Below, one piece after another: positions 27,074 through 35,342 of a stretch of DNA of 64,000 bases (positions are counted from its first letter, which is position 1; every line of letters starts with the position of its first letter). The DNA is from Epilithonimonas zeae (lineage in GTDB: Bacteria; Bacteroidota; Bacteroidia; Flavobacteriales; Weeksellaceae), in contig NZ_CP075338.1 in assembly GCF_023278365.1 (NCBI RefSeq), forward strand, positions 1,674,001-1,738,000, read 5' to 3'. Position numbers and translations under genes: made by a program. The notes beneath the pieces are model-generated. The model was not told the origin of the DNA. It made no database searches and worked only from the letters and a program-made list of their open reading frames with translations.

Positions 27074-27102
27074 CAAATGTATAAACTTTATTGAATTTTC
27101 AA
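27074..27102 (-). promoter_or_regulatory. ilvLp: Promoter of the ilv operon
   Basis: On the minus strand TTG (27102-27100), an 18-bp spacer and TACATTTG (27081-27074) match the Bacteroidota consensus TTG-N17-20-TAnnTTTG. Transcription should begin near 27068, about 14 nt before the leader peptide ATG. Confidence 0.75.
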
Positions 27103-27303
27103 TACAAAAATCAAATTATAAATATCAAAAACTCACAAAATATTTATTTTAATACGATATTCATCAAATCAAAAACAGTCTATAAAGTTCTGATTTTCAG
27201 TTGATGGAAGTTGTAGGAATTACGACGTCTAAAATTTTACTTAGAATATGAGGTTTTGTTTTTTAATTTTAATTTTTGATCTGATTTTTTCTAAGAAAAA
27301 CGA

Positions 27304-27327
27304 AAAATCCACCGATTGGTGGATTTT
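27304..27327 (-). terminator. Terminator after the MFS sugar transporter
   Basis: AAAATCCACC-GATT-GGTGGATTTT, 10-bp perfect arms. On the minus strand it is followed by TTTCGTTTTTC. It lies 25 bp beyond the stop at 27353 and ends the glucan cluster. Confidence 0.8.
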
Positions 27328-27352
27328 GTATTTAGAATAAAACATTATTAAA

Positions 27353-28762
27353 TTAAAAATGAACCTGCTGGATTTCTTCTTCAATTTCTTTTGGTGTTTC
27401 GTCTTGAGACTTAATGAAAATCATTGTAATCAAAGCACCCAACAACATACAAACGCCACCAACTATAACATAGTCAATCGCCATTTTTCCGAATAGATTG
27501 GAAACAATTGGTCCTCCAAAAATACCATTAATGATTTGAGGAACTACGATAAAAAAATTGAAAATCCCCATATAAACGCCCATTTTTCTTTGTGGAATTG
27601 CATCGATTAACATTGCATAAGGCATTGCTAAAATACTAGCCCAAGCAAATCCCAAACCTATCATCGAAATCCAAAGCATTGATGTGTCTTTGATAAAATA
27701 CATAGAAATCAATCCTAAACCACCACTCGCCAAAGCCAATGCATGGGTTTGCTTTTTCCCGATGATTTTTGCAATAGGCGTCAACAAGAACGCAAAAGGG
27801 ATTGCAAAAAGATTATATAATCCAAATAAATGTCCTGTTAAATCTCCAGCTCTATTGAAATCGACTGATTTTGTATCTTCCGGTGACAATCCGAAATGAT
27901 GTGTCGCCAAAGCACTTGTTGTGAAAACCCACATGGTAAATAATGCAAACCAAGAAAAGAATTGAACGATTCCTAATTTCTTCATCAAGCTTGGAATATT
28001 CGCAAAATCCTTGAACATATCTGAGAATTTTGAAGGTTCTTCCACGGTTTCTTTTCCGCCTTCAAATTCAGCAAATTCTTGTGGAGAGTATTCTTTGGTT
28101 GTGAAAATCGTGTAGAGAATTGAAATAATAAGAACCGTAGCTCCAATGTAGAAAGCATAAATTACATTATCTGCAACATAACCTTCTGGTGCAGCATTTG
28201 AGATTCCTAGCTTCGTCAACCAGTTCGGCATTTCTGAGCCAATTACCGCTCCGATTCCAATCAAAATAGTTTGGATAGAAAACCCTAAAGTTCCCTGATG
28301 TTTTGGCAACATATCTCCGACCAAAGCCCGGAAAGGTTCCATTGCAATGTTTACGGAAAAGTCCATCATCGCCAGGAAAATTACAGCAAGTAATAAAACA
28401 TTCGCTGCAATCATGTGCGTTACCGAAGCCGCATTTGGAAGCAAAACCAATCCTATTGCACATAAAACTGCACCAATCAAGAAATAAGGTTTTCTTCTTC
28501 CCAACGGACTCCAAGTGTTATCCCCCATATGTCCAATAATTGGCTGGACGATTAAACCTGTAACTGGCGCCACCAGCCAAAACCAGGATAATTCGTGAAC
28601 GTCTGCTCCAAGATTTGCTAAAATTCTACTGGCATTTCCGTTCTGTAAGCCAAATGCCATCTGGATTCCCAAAAATCCCATACTCATATTGATAATCTGA
28701 GCGATGGAAAGATTTGGTTTTATTCTCTTTGTAAAAATTGTATCTGTTTGTTTTGCTCTCAT
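27353..28762 (-). CDS. MFS sugar transporter, SLC45-like (probable maltose/maltodextrin carrier)
   Basis: A 469-residue inner-membrane carrier with about 12 hydrophobic helices. It contains GLIVQPIIGHMGDNTWSPLGRRKPY-type loop 2-3 sequence (RRKPYFLIGA) and a central cytoplasmic loop, both typical of SLC45/sucrose-type MFS proteins. Such carriers are found in Bacteroidota maltose clusters and bring glucose or maltose into the cell. Its ATG shares a base with the stop codon of the upstream gene (TAATG), so translation is probably coupled. As the last gene of the glucan cluster it would take up the sugars released by the GH13 and GH97 enzymes. The exact substrate is inferred. Confidence 0.87.
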   Translation of the reverse strand: MRAKQTDTIFTKRIKPNLSIAQIINMSMGFLGIQMAFGLQNGNASRILANLGADVHELSWFWLVAPVTGLIVQPIIGHMGDNTWSPLGRRKPYFLIGAVLCAIGLVLLPNAASVTHMIAANVLLLAVIFLAMMDFSVNIAMEPFRALVGDMLPKHQGTLGFSIQTILIGIGAVIGSEMPNWLTKLGISNAAPEGYVADNVIYAFYIGATVLIISILYTIFTTKEYSPQEFAEFEGGKETVEEPSKFSDMFKDFANIPSLMKKLGIVQFFSWFALFTMWVFTTSALATHHFGLSPEDTKSVDFNRAGDLTGHLFGLYNLFAIPFAFLLTPIAKIIGKKQTHALALASGGLGLISMYFIKDTSMLWISMIGLGFAWASILAMPYAMLIDAIPQRKMGVYMGIFNFFIVVPQIINGIFGGPIVSNLFGKMAIDYVIVGGVCMLLGALITMIFIKSQDETPKEIEEEIQQVHF

Positions 28763-29277
28763 TATTTTAATTTTAGAATTAATGCATCTTCGATAGGTGC
28801 TTTAATTTTTGTTACTTCATCCACCAATTCATTAGGAACTGTAACGGACAGAACATATTGTTTCACTTTCCATTTTCCACCGATTTTTTCAACAACGCCA
28901 GAACCTCTGCAGATTTTCATTTGTGTATCCAAAATTTCATCAAACCAAGCGTAATTTCCGTCTTTGCTGAAATAAATATTTCGTTTTAGAGATTTGAAAT
29001 TCCAAGTTGTTTTCTTATCAAAAAATGGTTTTGCCCAATCTTTGAATTCTTTTTTGTTCCAAACTTCCGTTGCATCTGTCCCAATAAAAGTTGATTGTTC
29101 TGCAAAACAGTCAAAGTATTTATCAAAATCTGCATTGGCTGCAAACGTATTGAAATCATCCAGTAATTTGTTGATATTCTTTTTCTGAACGTTTTCGTAA
29201 AATCCTTTTTTCTGAGCAGAAACAGGAATCGAAAATATCAAAAAAGATAATATGAAAATGGAAATTATTCTTTTCAC
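28762..29277 (-). CDS. Secreted NTF2-like (SnoaL-type) protein of unknown function
   Basis: A 171-residue exported protein with a signal peptide ending PVSAQ at residue 22. The rest is a single NTF2-like cone fold of the SnoaL/DUF4440 type, with LLDDFNTFAANADFDKYFDCF and a VVEKIGGKWKVKQY strand pair near the end. No catalytic residues can be named by eye. It is 7 bp after the DinB-like gene and overlaps the MFS start by one base, so it is cotranscribed with the transporter, but no metabolic link is evident. Confidence 0.75.
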   Translation of the reverse strand: MKRIISIFILSFLIFSIPVSAQKKGFYENVQKKNINKLLDDFNTFAANADFDKYFDCFAEQSTFIGTDATEVWNKKEFKDWAKPFFDKKTTWNFKSLKRNIYFSKDGNYAWFDEILDTQMKICRGSGVVEKIGGKWKVKQYVLSVTVPNELVDEVTKIKAPIEDALILKLK

Positions 29278-29284
29278 TTCAAGT

Positions 29285-29764
29285 TTATTTTTGAGTTTCT
29301 ATTATTTTTCTTATTAATACAATTTGCCCTAGATGATAATAGTTGTGTTCTATCATACCGTCAAGATTTCTGATGTATGTTCCGTATTTTTCATTGACAA
29401 AATCCGCATTGAGTTTTTCTTCAGGTAAATTTTCTATCAATTTTGCAAATTCCTCAGAATCTTTCCAGAAATCATCAAGAAAATTCTCCCATTGTTGCTG
29501 AGATTCTACAGGTGGAAAATCGAAACTGAATTTATCTCTGATTTCCAAATCGCCACCAAGCAAAACATTTTTAATTCCTTTAATATAATAATGAATATGT
29601 TGTGCAAGAACAGCAATAGTATTCAAATTCTGAAACTTAACCGTAGCCAATTTATAATCCAAATTTTCCAGCTGGTCCTTGAAGTTGGTGTTTGCAATCC
29701 AGGTTCCATTCAGGATTACTTCACGAAAACGGCTAGCTAATTGTGATTGAGTTTTCATATTCAA
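29285..29764 (-). CDS. DinB-superfamily protein
   Basis: A 159-residue cytoplasmic four-helix bundle protein. Possible metal-binding His occur in AQHIHYYIKG (near 55) and EHNYYHLGQ (near 143), matching the DinB/YfiT type pattern of dispersed His. Members often act as thiol-dependent transferases, but most are uncharacterised. It lies between the GH13 gene (31 bp) and the NTF2-like gene (7 bp) on the same strand. No role in glucan use can be inferred. Confidence 0.75.
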   Translation of the reverse strand: MNMKTQSQLASRFREVILNGTWIANTNFKDQLENLDYKLATVKFQNLNTIAVLAQHIHYYIKGIKNVLLGGDLEIRDKFSFDFPPVESQQQWENFLDDFWKDSEEFAKLIENLPEEKLNADFVNEKYGTYIRNLDGMIEHNYYHLGQIVLIRKIIETQK

Positions 29765-29795
29765 AATATTACATTTTTCCGGTTTTAAATTTCAA

Positions 29796-31643
29796 TTATT
29801 TCAATTCTAAAATTAATGAAGATTTTGCAGGAATAGATAAATTAGTTTTTAAATCAAAATCTTTGTCAGAAATGATATCTTTTCCTTTTGTGAAATTCTT
29901 CAGACCTTCAGAAAAACGTTTCAAATCTAAGTTTTGATTTTCCTTATTGTTATTGATAACGACCATTACCCTTTTGTTATCCGTATATCGGAAATAAACG
30001 TAAACGTTGTTGTTGGGGATATAATGCAAAGTTTTCCCTGTATGAACCGCTTCGTTTGTTTTTCTCCAATTAAGAAGTTTTTTGGTGTAATCAAAATATT
30101 CGTTTTGAGATGCTGTTCTTCCGGATTTTGTGAAAGCATTATTGGCATCATCAGCCCAGCCTCCTGGAAAATCTTTACGGATCTCGCCGTCACCACCTTT
30201 GTTTTTGTCGCCAGCCATTCCGATTTCGGAACCGTAATATAGTTGCGGAATTCCACGAATGGTCAAAATCAAACTCATTGCTAATTTGTAATCTTCAACT
30301 TTTGGAAAAATTTGATTGAATCTGTTCGTATCGTGATTCTCGGCAAAAACCAGAAGATTGTTGATATTCGGATAAAGGAAATCATTCGCCAGATTATCAT
30401 AAACTCTCTGCATCCCGGAATCCCGGCCAGAATCTTCACGAAAAACCTGACCAAGGGCGTCGTGCAACGTAAAATCCATCACAGAAGGCAGATAAGAATT
30501 ATAACCTTCTATCGCAGCGATTTTAGAATCCTTTTGCCAATAAGACATTTGCGCCTGATCGTGCATCCAGACCTCTCCGACAATGTTGAATTTTGGATAT
30601 TCGTCTGTGATTTTTTTTGTCCAATCCGCAATTCCTTTTTTGTCGTTATAAGAATAAGTGTCCACACGGAAACCGTCCAAACCTGCATATTCTATCCACC
30701 AGATGGCGTTCTGCGCCATATAAGTCACCACCATTGGATTGCTTTGGTTCATATCAGGCATTGTGGTATCAAACCAGCCGTCCATACAAGCGGCTTCATC
30801 TACTTTTGCTGCGTTGCTATCAAACTGGGTTGTCATTCTGTAATTACTTCTCTGGAAGCCATTTTCCTGTCCGTTCCAGTAATGAATCCAGTCTTTTGAA
30901 GGCAAATCTTTGATAATCCAACTTTTCGAACCCCAATGATTTGTGACATAATCCATCACGAGTTTCATTTTTCTTTTATGAAGTTCGTCCGCCAGATTTT
31001 TATAATCTTCATTAGTTCCATAGCGCGGGTCGATTTTGTAGTAATCACTTTGCGCGTAGCCGTGGTAAGAATATGAAGGTTCATTATCCTCCAACAAAGG
31101 TGTGTTCCAAATCGTGGTAACGCCTAATTCCTGAAGGTAATCCAGGTTCTTTACAATACCGGCAATATCTCCACCGTGGCGACCACCTGTTTTGCTTCGG
31201 TCTGCTTTTTCAGCCGTGTCTGGCGTATTGTCGTTTTTCGGATTTCCGTTGGCAAAACGGTCTGGCATTATGAGATACATTACATCCGAAGACGTGTAAG
31301 AATCTCTATTTGCTGAGTTTTGTAGTCTTTGTTTGAATTCGTAATCGATGGTTTTAACGGTTTTGTTTCCGTTTTTGAAATTCAATTTTGTTTTTCCGGG
31401 TTGAACGTCGTTGGTGTCGATTGTTACGAAAAGGTAGTTTGGATTTTCAACTTTTTTGACTTCTTTGATTTTGATTCCAGTCGAAAATTCTGGTTGAAGA
31501 TTTTGGATATCTTTTCCGTAAACCAATAATTGCAGTTCAGGATTTTTCATCCCGCTCCACCAGAATGCCGGCTCTACTTTCTGTACCTGGGAATAGAAAA
31601 TAGAAGAAAATACTATGGCAGAAATCGTTAATATTTTTTTCAT
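29796..31643 (-). CDS. GH13 alpha-amylase family enzyme (SusA-like neopullulanase/cyclomaltodextrinase)
   Basis: A 615-residue exported glycoside hydrolase that cuts alpha-1,4-glucans. A signal peptide ends IFYSQ at residue 19, then an N-terminal beta domain (about 20-120) and the GH13 barrel. The catalytic triad is visible: Asp in GFRVDT (near 325), Glu in VGEVWMHD (near 355) and Asp in ENHDTNRF (near 436). The length equals SusA of Bacteroides (about 617), a periplasmic neopullulanase. It is in the same strand as the sus genes, separated from the BASS gene by a D repeat (213-bp gap). It should shorten maltodextrins brought in by SusC/SusD. Confidence 0.93.
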   Translation of the reverse strand: MKKILTISAIVFSSIFYSQVQKVEPAFWWSGMKNPELQLLVYGKDIQNLQPEFSTGIKIKEVKKVENPNYLFVTIDTNDVQPGKTKLNFKNGNKTVKTIDYEFKQRLQNSANRDSYTSSDVMYLIMPDRFANGNPKNDNTPDTAEKADRSKTGGRHGGDIAGIVKNLDYLQELGVTTIWNTPLLEDNEPSYSYHGYAQSDYYKIDPRYGTNEDYKNLADELHKRKMKLVMDYVTNHWGSKSWIIKDLPSKDWIHYWNGQENGFQRSNYRMTTQFDSNAAKVDEAACMDGWFDTTMPDMNQSNPMVVTYMAQNAIWWIEYAGLDGFRVDTYSYNDKKGIADWTKKITDEYPKFNIVGEVWMHDQAQMSYWQKDSKIAAIEGYNSYLPSVMDFTLHDALGQVFREDSGRDSGMQRVYDNLANDFLYPNINNLLVFAENHDTNRFNQIFPKVEDYKLAMSLILTIRGIPQLYYGSEIGMAGDKNKGGDGEIRKDFPGGWADDANNAFTKSGRTASQNEYFDYTKKLLNWRKTNEAVHTGKTLHYIPNNNVYVYFRYTDNKRVMVVINNNKENQNLDLKRFSEGLKNFTKGKDIISDKDFDLKTNLSIPAKSSLILELK

Positions 31644-31705
31644 AAGGTTAATTTTTAAGGTCTATTTAAAATTAAGATTTATATTTTATTGTTGATGATT
31701 TTTTT

Positions 31706-31775
31706 GAACACAAAGTTCACGAAGATTTTCTTGACCAATTTTGCGTTTTAAGGTTCACAAAGGCGTAAAACTTAT
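31706..31775. repeat. Family D repeat, upstream of the GH13 gene
   Basis: Begins gaacacaaagttcacgaag and ends with the 23-bp stretch at 31750-31772 that is identical to 2934-2956. It lies in the only gap inside the BASS-GH13 pair. Confidence 0.6.
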
Positions 31776-31855
31776 AAGAGGTAAACGTTGAGAAATTAAA
31801 TTATTAAATTTTGAATCGTGAAATTATTAAACTGCTAGATTGTTAAATTGTTACA

Positions 31856-32842
31856 TTAAATTTCGGTTCTTTTGGCGATTTTGTTGGCGAGCCAACTTAC
31901 GTAGAATAATTGAAAACTGTGGTAAATCATTACTGGTAACAAAAACAAAACTTTCTGATCATCCGGAATTCCTAAAACCAGGAGAAACAAACTTCCGTGA
32001 ACTAAGGATTTTTTTGAACCACAGAAGGTTGTTGTGATAACGTCTTTTGGTTTGAAGTTCAGTTTTTCCGCAACAAATTTTAGAATGTGGTAAGTGGCAA
32101 AGAACAGAAACACAACACTAAAAGCCAACGCAACAAAGACAAGATCCGGAACAGCCACAAAAATTTCATCTATGAAAGCATGCGAGAAACTCTCGTAAAC
32201 TATGAGCAAAATAATCAGTCTGTCGAATTCTGAAATAATATTGGCATATTTTGTCACCCATTTTTTTAATATTGGATTGAGCAAAATTCCTAAAATAATC
32301 GGTAACAAAACTTTCAATAACAACTGCTGAATGATTTCAGATTGATTACCAGATTCTGCATTAGCCGTGAGGAAAAAACTCATCCATAATGGCGTCATTA
32401 CAATTCCGATAATTCCGGAAATGGAAGCGTTGAAAATGGCTGAAGTGACATTCCCTTTTGCAATGGAGACCATTACGACAGATGATGAAACCGTAGAAGG
32501 TAAACTCGCTAAAAAGAAAACTGAAAGCCAAATATTGTAATACGGTGTGTCTTTCAGGAATGGATAAAACATCAACGCCAGCAAAGGAAAAATAATAAAT
32601 GTTCCCGACTGAATCAGCAAATGCAGTTTCCAGTTGGAGACATCTTTTATGACTTCTTTGAGATTGAGTTTCAGTCCATACAACAGAAAAATTCCCGCAA
32701 TGCCCCAATCTATGAATCCCGCCAAATTAAAATACTGATTATAAGCCTCGTGGAAAGGAATGACTTTCGCCAAGATGACCATTCCTATCAGCAGGAACAG
32801 AAAGATATTTTGTTTGTTGAAAATCTTGGAAATCCAATTCAT
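31856..32842 (-). CDS. BASS-family (bile acid:Na+ symporter-like) transporter
   Basis: A 328-residue membrane protein with nine to ten hydrophobic helices and the 'SBF-like' arrangement (YfeH type). The motif PSTVSSSVVMVSIAKGN near 115 lies in the crossover region, and KDVITTTFCGSKKSLVHG near 265 repeats it in the second half. Members export or import organic anions with Na+, but the substrate is usually unknown. It lies between GH97 and GH13, separated from GH97 by element A copy 3 and hairpins. It is not a normal part of a starch locus and may be a passenger. Confidence 0.85.
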   Translation of the reverse strand: MNWISKIFNKQNIFLFLLIGMVILAKVIPFHEAYNQYFNLAGFIDWGIAGIFLLYGLKLNLKEVIKDVSNWKLHLLIQSGTFIIFPLLALMFYPFLKDTPYYNIWLSVFFLASLPSTVSSSVVMVSIAKGNVTSAIFNASISGIIGIVMTPLWMSFFLTANAESGNQSEIIQQLLLKVLLPIILGILLNPILKKWVTKYANIISEFDRLIILLIVYESFSHAFIDEIFVAVPDLVFVALAFSVVFLFFATYHILKFVAEKLNFKPKDVITTTFCGSKKSLVHGSLFLLVLGIPDDQKVLFLLPVMIYHSFQLFYVSWLANKIAKRTEI

Positions 32843-32873
32843 TTAGTAGGATTTTTGAGAAAAAAAATTAAGA

Positions 32874-32910
32874 AAAACTTTGTCAAAGGTTGAACTTTGA
32901 CAAAGTTTTA
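32874..32910 (-). terminator. Probable terminator between GH97 and BASS genes
   Basis: AAACTTTGTCAAAG and CTTTGACAAAGTTT form a 14-bp stem with a 6-nt loop; T-rich flanks lie on both sides. On the minus strand it follows GH97 and element A copy 3. Confidence 0.65.
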
Positions 32911-32927
32911 TTTGGAGTTAAATGCCA

Positions 32928-33015
32928 TAGCCCCGATAGTAGCGGCTACCCCACAGCAAGCCTTGGGAAAAGCTTTAGCGCGAGGAGTAATAGCGAATAG
33001 CGGGATTAAGCTCCT
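32928..33015 (+). repeat. Element A, copy 3 (subtype with CCCCACAGC core)
   Basis: Begins TAGCCCCGATAGTAGCGGCT and ends ATAGCGGGATTAAGCTCCT. The core CCCCACAGCAAGCcTTGG...GCGCGAGGAGT matches copy 2. A hairpin stands 18 bp to its left. Confidence 0.85.
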
Positions 33016-33034
33016 TGATAATTAATTACCCCGT

Positions 33035-33054
33035 CTTCCGAACAAGTTCGGAAG
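33035..33054. repeat. Short inverted repeat near the GH97 stop codon
   Basis: CTTCCGAAC-AA-GTTCGGAAG, perfect 9-bp arms. No T-run follows on the minus strand, so it is not a typical terminator. Confidence 0.5.
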
Positions 33055-33079
33055 CCATCTCTTCGAGAAAACGGAATTT

Positions 33080-35236
33080 CTATTTCACTGGCTTCACAGA
33101 AATGGCATAACCACCACTTCTTACCAAATGAACCGGCAATTTTGTCTTGCTATCAACGGTCTTTTTGTAAATATGATAACTCTGTGGATTGTTGATGTAA
33201 TCTGCATCTTTTCCATCTTCGTAAATAGTCGCTTCGTACTTTTTACCTTTGTCAAGGAATGAGAAATCTACTGTAAAATCTCTTGGATTTTCGTCGGTAA
33301 CGCCACCTACGAACCAATTGTCGGCACCTTTCGCTTTACGAGCTGTATGGATGTAATCTCCAGGTTCCGCCGAAAGGATTTTGGTGTCGTCCCAATCCGC
33401 CGCAACATCTTTGATGAACTGGAAAGCGTCCATATGTTTTGCGTAATTCTCCGGTAAATCAGCCGCCATTTGCAAAGGCATATACATCACGACATAAAGC
33501 GCCAATTGTTTAGCTAAAGTCGTCTGAACAAAACGTTTGTCGCCTGGGAAATAGTAATCTAACTTAGTCTGGAAGATCCCAGGCGTGTAGTCCATAGAAC
33601 CGCCCATCCAACGTGTGAAAGGAAGAATCGTCTGATGGTCTGGTTTGTTTCCACCGAAAGCTTCGTACTCTGTTCCTCGTGCTGCTTCTGCAGAAATCCA
33701 GTTTGGATATGTTCTGCTTTCTCCACCTGGACGAACCGCTTCGTGAGAATTGACCATTAATTTATAATCATTAGCCTTTTCTGCAATTCTGTAGTAATGA
33801 TTAATTGTCCATTGGGAATAATGATGTTCACCCCTTGGAATTATGTCACCTACATAACCTGTTTTTACAGATTTGTAACCGTATTTGTTCATCAATTTGA
33901 ATGCATCATCTGCCCATCTTTCGTAGTTGGTTGCAGAACCAGAAGTCTCGTGGTGCATAATCAAACTGATACCTTTTGAGTGTGCATAATCATTCAGCAT
34001 TTTGATATCAAAATCTGGGTAAGGCGTGATAAAATCGAAGACGAATTCTTTGGAATGCCCGAACCAATCTTCCCAACCTGTGTTCCAGCCTTCTATTAAT
34101 AATCCTTGGAAGCCATTAGCTGCAGCAAAGTCGATGTATTCTTTAACCTTAGTATTGTTGGCAGCGTGTTTTCCGTTGGGCGTCAATTTAGAAAAATCTG
34201 TTTTTCCGATGTGTACATTTTCTGCGGTTGAGTATGCCCATTGTGATTTCCCGATAATCATTTCCCACCAAACGCCCATATATTTGGTTGGTTTGATGTA
34301 TGAAGTGTCTTTATATTTGGTAGGTTCGTTGAGATTGAACATCATTTTCGAATCCATTACATCTTCTGCTTTCGGTGCAACGATAATGGTTCTCCAAGGC
34401 GTCACAGTAGGCGTTTGAATATAACCTTTCGCACCCTGCCTGTCAGCTGTTAAATGGGTTTTGAATTTGAAATTCTGAGCATCCACTTCCAAATGTGAAG
34501 CCGGATAATCTAAAACTGCAGCTTCTCCAACATTGATATACAACTGGTCTTTTCCTTCCTTTTTCAACATCAAAGGTGACTGAACTGCATTCTTGATCAA
34601 AGTTTGGGAAGCATTTGAGTCATAAGCTTTTGGCCATTGAGCTGGGATTTCGGAAATTTTAGTAGTCTGATATTGATATTCCTGAGAATCGTAGTCCGCG
34701 ACAATCCACCAAGCCTTCATATCGGTTGGAAAATCGATTTCAGAATCTTCTTCTCTGATTACGAAATAATTCAGATTTTTTTGTTGAGGGAATTCATACC
34801 TAAAACCTAATCCGTCATTGAATAATCTGAATTTTACAACAATACTTCTATCGGAAGAAGTTTGATTCAGAGTCAATGCTAACTCGTTGTAATTGTTGAT
34901 GTAGTTTTTCTTTTCTCCAAGAATCGGCTGCCAAGTTTCATTTTTAGAATCTCTTTTCTCCGCTGTTTTTGTGAAACCGTTATTGAGGTCAAAACTTGCA
35001 TCTTCTGGTTTTGCAATCTCGGAAGCAAACTTGATAGAAGAATCTTTGAACAGTCTTAATCCTAATTTAGAATCTTCTACAACTACGTTTCCGTTATATT
35101 TCAGATTATAAACTGGAACGCCGTTTTTCAATTGGAAATTCATCTCAAATTTTCCGTCCGGAGACTTTAGACTTTGAGCATAAACTCCGTTAAACATCAT
35201 AGTAAGCAAAGCTGCTCCAATGGTGATTTTTTTCAT
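33080..35236 (-). CDS. susB: GH97 alpha-glucosidase (SusB-like, probably inverting)
   Basis: A 718-residue exported enzyme that removes glucose from alpha-glucans in the periplasm. A signal peptide ends VYAQ at residue 21. The three glutamates of the inverting SusB group can be placed: HHETSG near 429, VNSHEAV near 498 and GTEYEAFGG near 521. Their spacing matches E439, E508 and E532 of SusB as known from the family. This argues for an inverting alpha-glucosidase rather than the retaining alpha-galactosidase subgroup. A terminator at 35296-35330 separates it from the susE genes, so it may have its own start or depend on read-through. Confidence 0.93.
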   Translation of the reverse strand: MKKITIGAALLTMMFNGVYAQSLKSPDGKFEMNFQLKNGVPVYNLKYNGNVVVEDSKLGLRLFKDSSIKFASEIAKPEDASFDLNNGFTKTAEKRDSKNETWQPILGEKKNYINNYNELALTLNQTSSDRSIVVKFRLFNDGLGFRYEFPQQKNLNYFVIREEDSEIDFPTDMKAWWIVADYDSQEYQYQTTKISEIPAQWPKAYDSNASQTLIKNAVQSPLMLKKEGKDQLYINVGEAAVLDYPASHLEVDAQNFKFKTHLTADRQGAKGYIQTPTVTPWRTIIVAPKAEDVMDSKMMFNLNEPTKYKDTSYIKPTKYMGVWWEMIIGKSQWAYSTAENVHIGKTDFSKLTPNGKHAANNTKVKEYIDFAAANGFQGLLIEGWNTGWEDWFGHSKEFVFDFITPYPDFDIKMLNDYAHSKGISLIMHHETSGSATNYERWADDAFKLMNKYGYKSVKTGYVGDIIPRGEHHYSQWTINHYYRIAEKANDYKLMVNSHEAVRPGGESRTYPNWISAEAARGTEYEAFGGNKPDHQTILPFTRWMGGSMDYTPGIFQTKLDYYFPGDKRFVQTTLAKQLALYVVMYMPLQMAADLPENYAKHMDAFQFIKDVAADWDDTKILSAEPGDYIHTARKAKGADNWFVGGVTDENPRDFTVDFSFLDKGKKYEATIYEDGKDADYINNPQSYHIYKKTVDSKTKLPVHLVRSGGYAISVKPVK

Positions 35237-35295
35237 TTTTTTCTAAGGTTTATATATGTGTTACAAGATACCAAAAGTATTGATAAGGCACAATA

Positions 35296-35330
35296 AAAAA
35301 ATAACCGATTTTAGCAATCGGTTATTTTTT
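35296..35330 (-). terminator. Terminator after the second susE gene
   Basis: AAAAAATAACCGAT and ATCGGTTATTTTTT form a 14-bp stem with a 7-nt loop, 12 bp beyond the stop. It probably sets the end of the susCDEE' message. Confidence 0.85.
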
Positions 35331-35342
35331 TAGTAAAATAAA

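Noticed and set aside
30312-30899. 195-codon plus-strand frame opposite the GH13 gene
   Set aside because: Antisense to conserved catalytic motifs of GH13, with no domain and no promoter.
32874-33054. A single large mobile element around element A copy 3
   Set aside because: The hairpins and element A have no common terminal repeats or target duplication that I can see, so they are listed separately.
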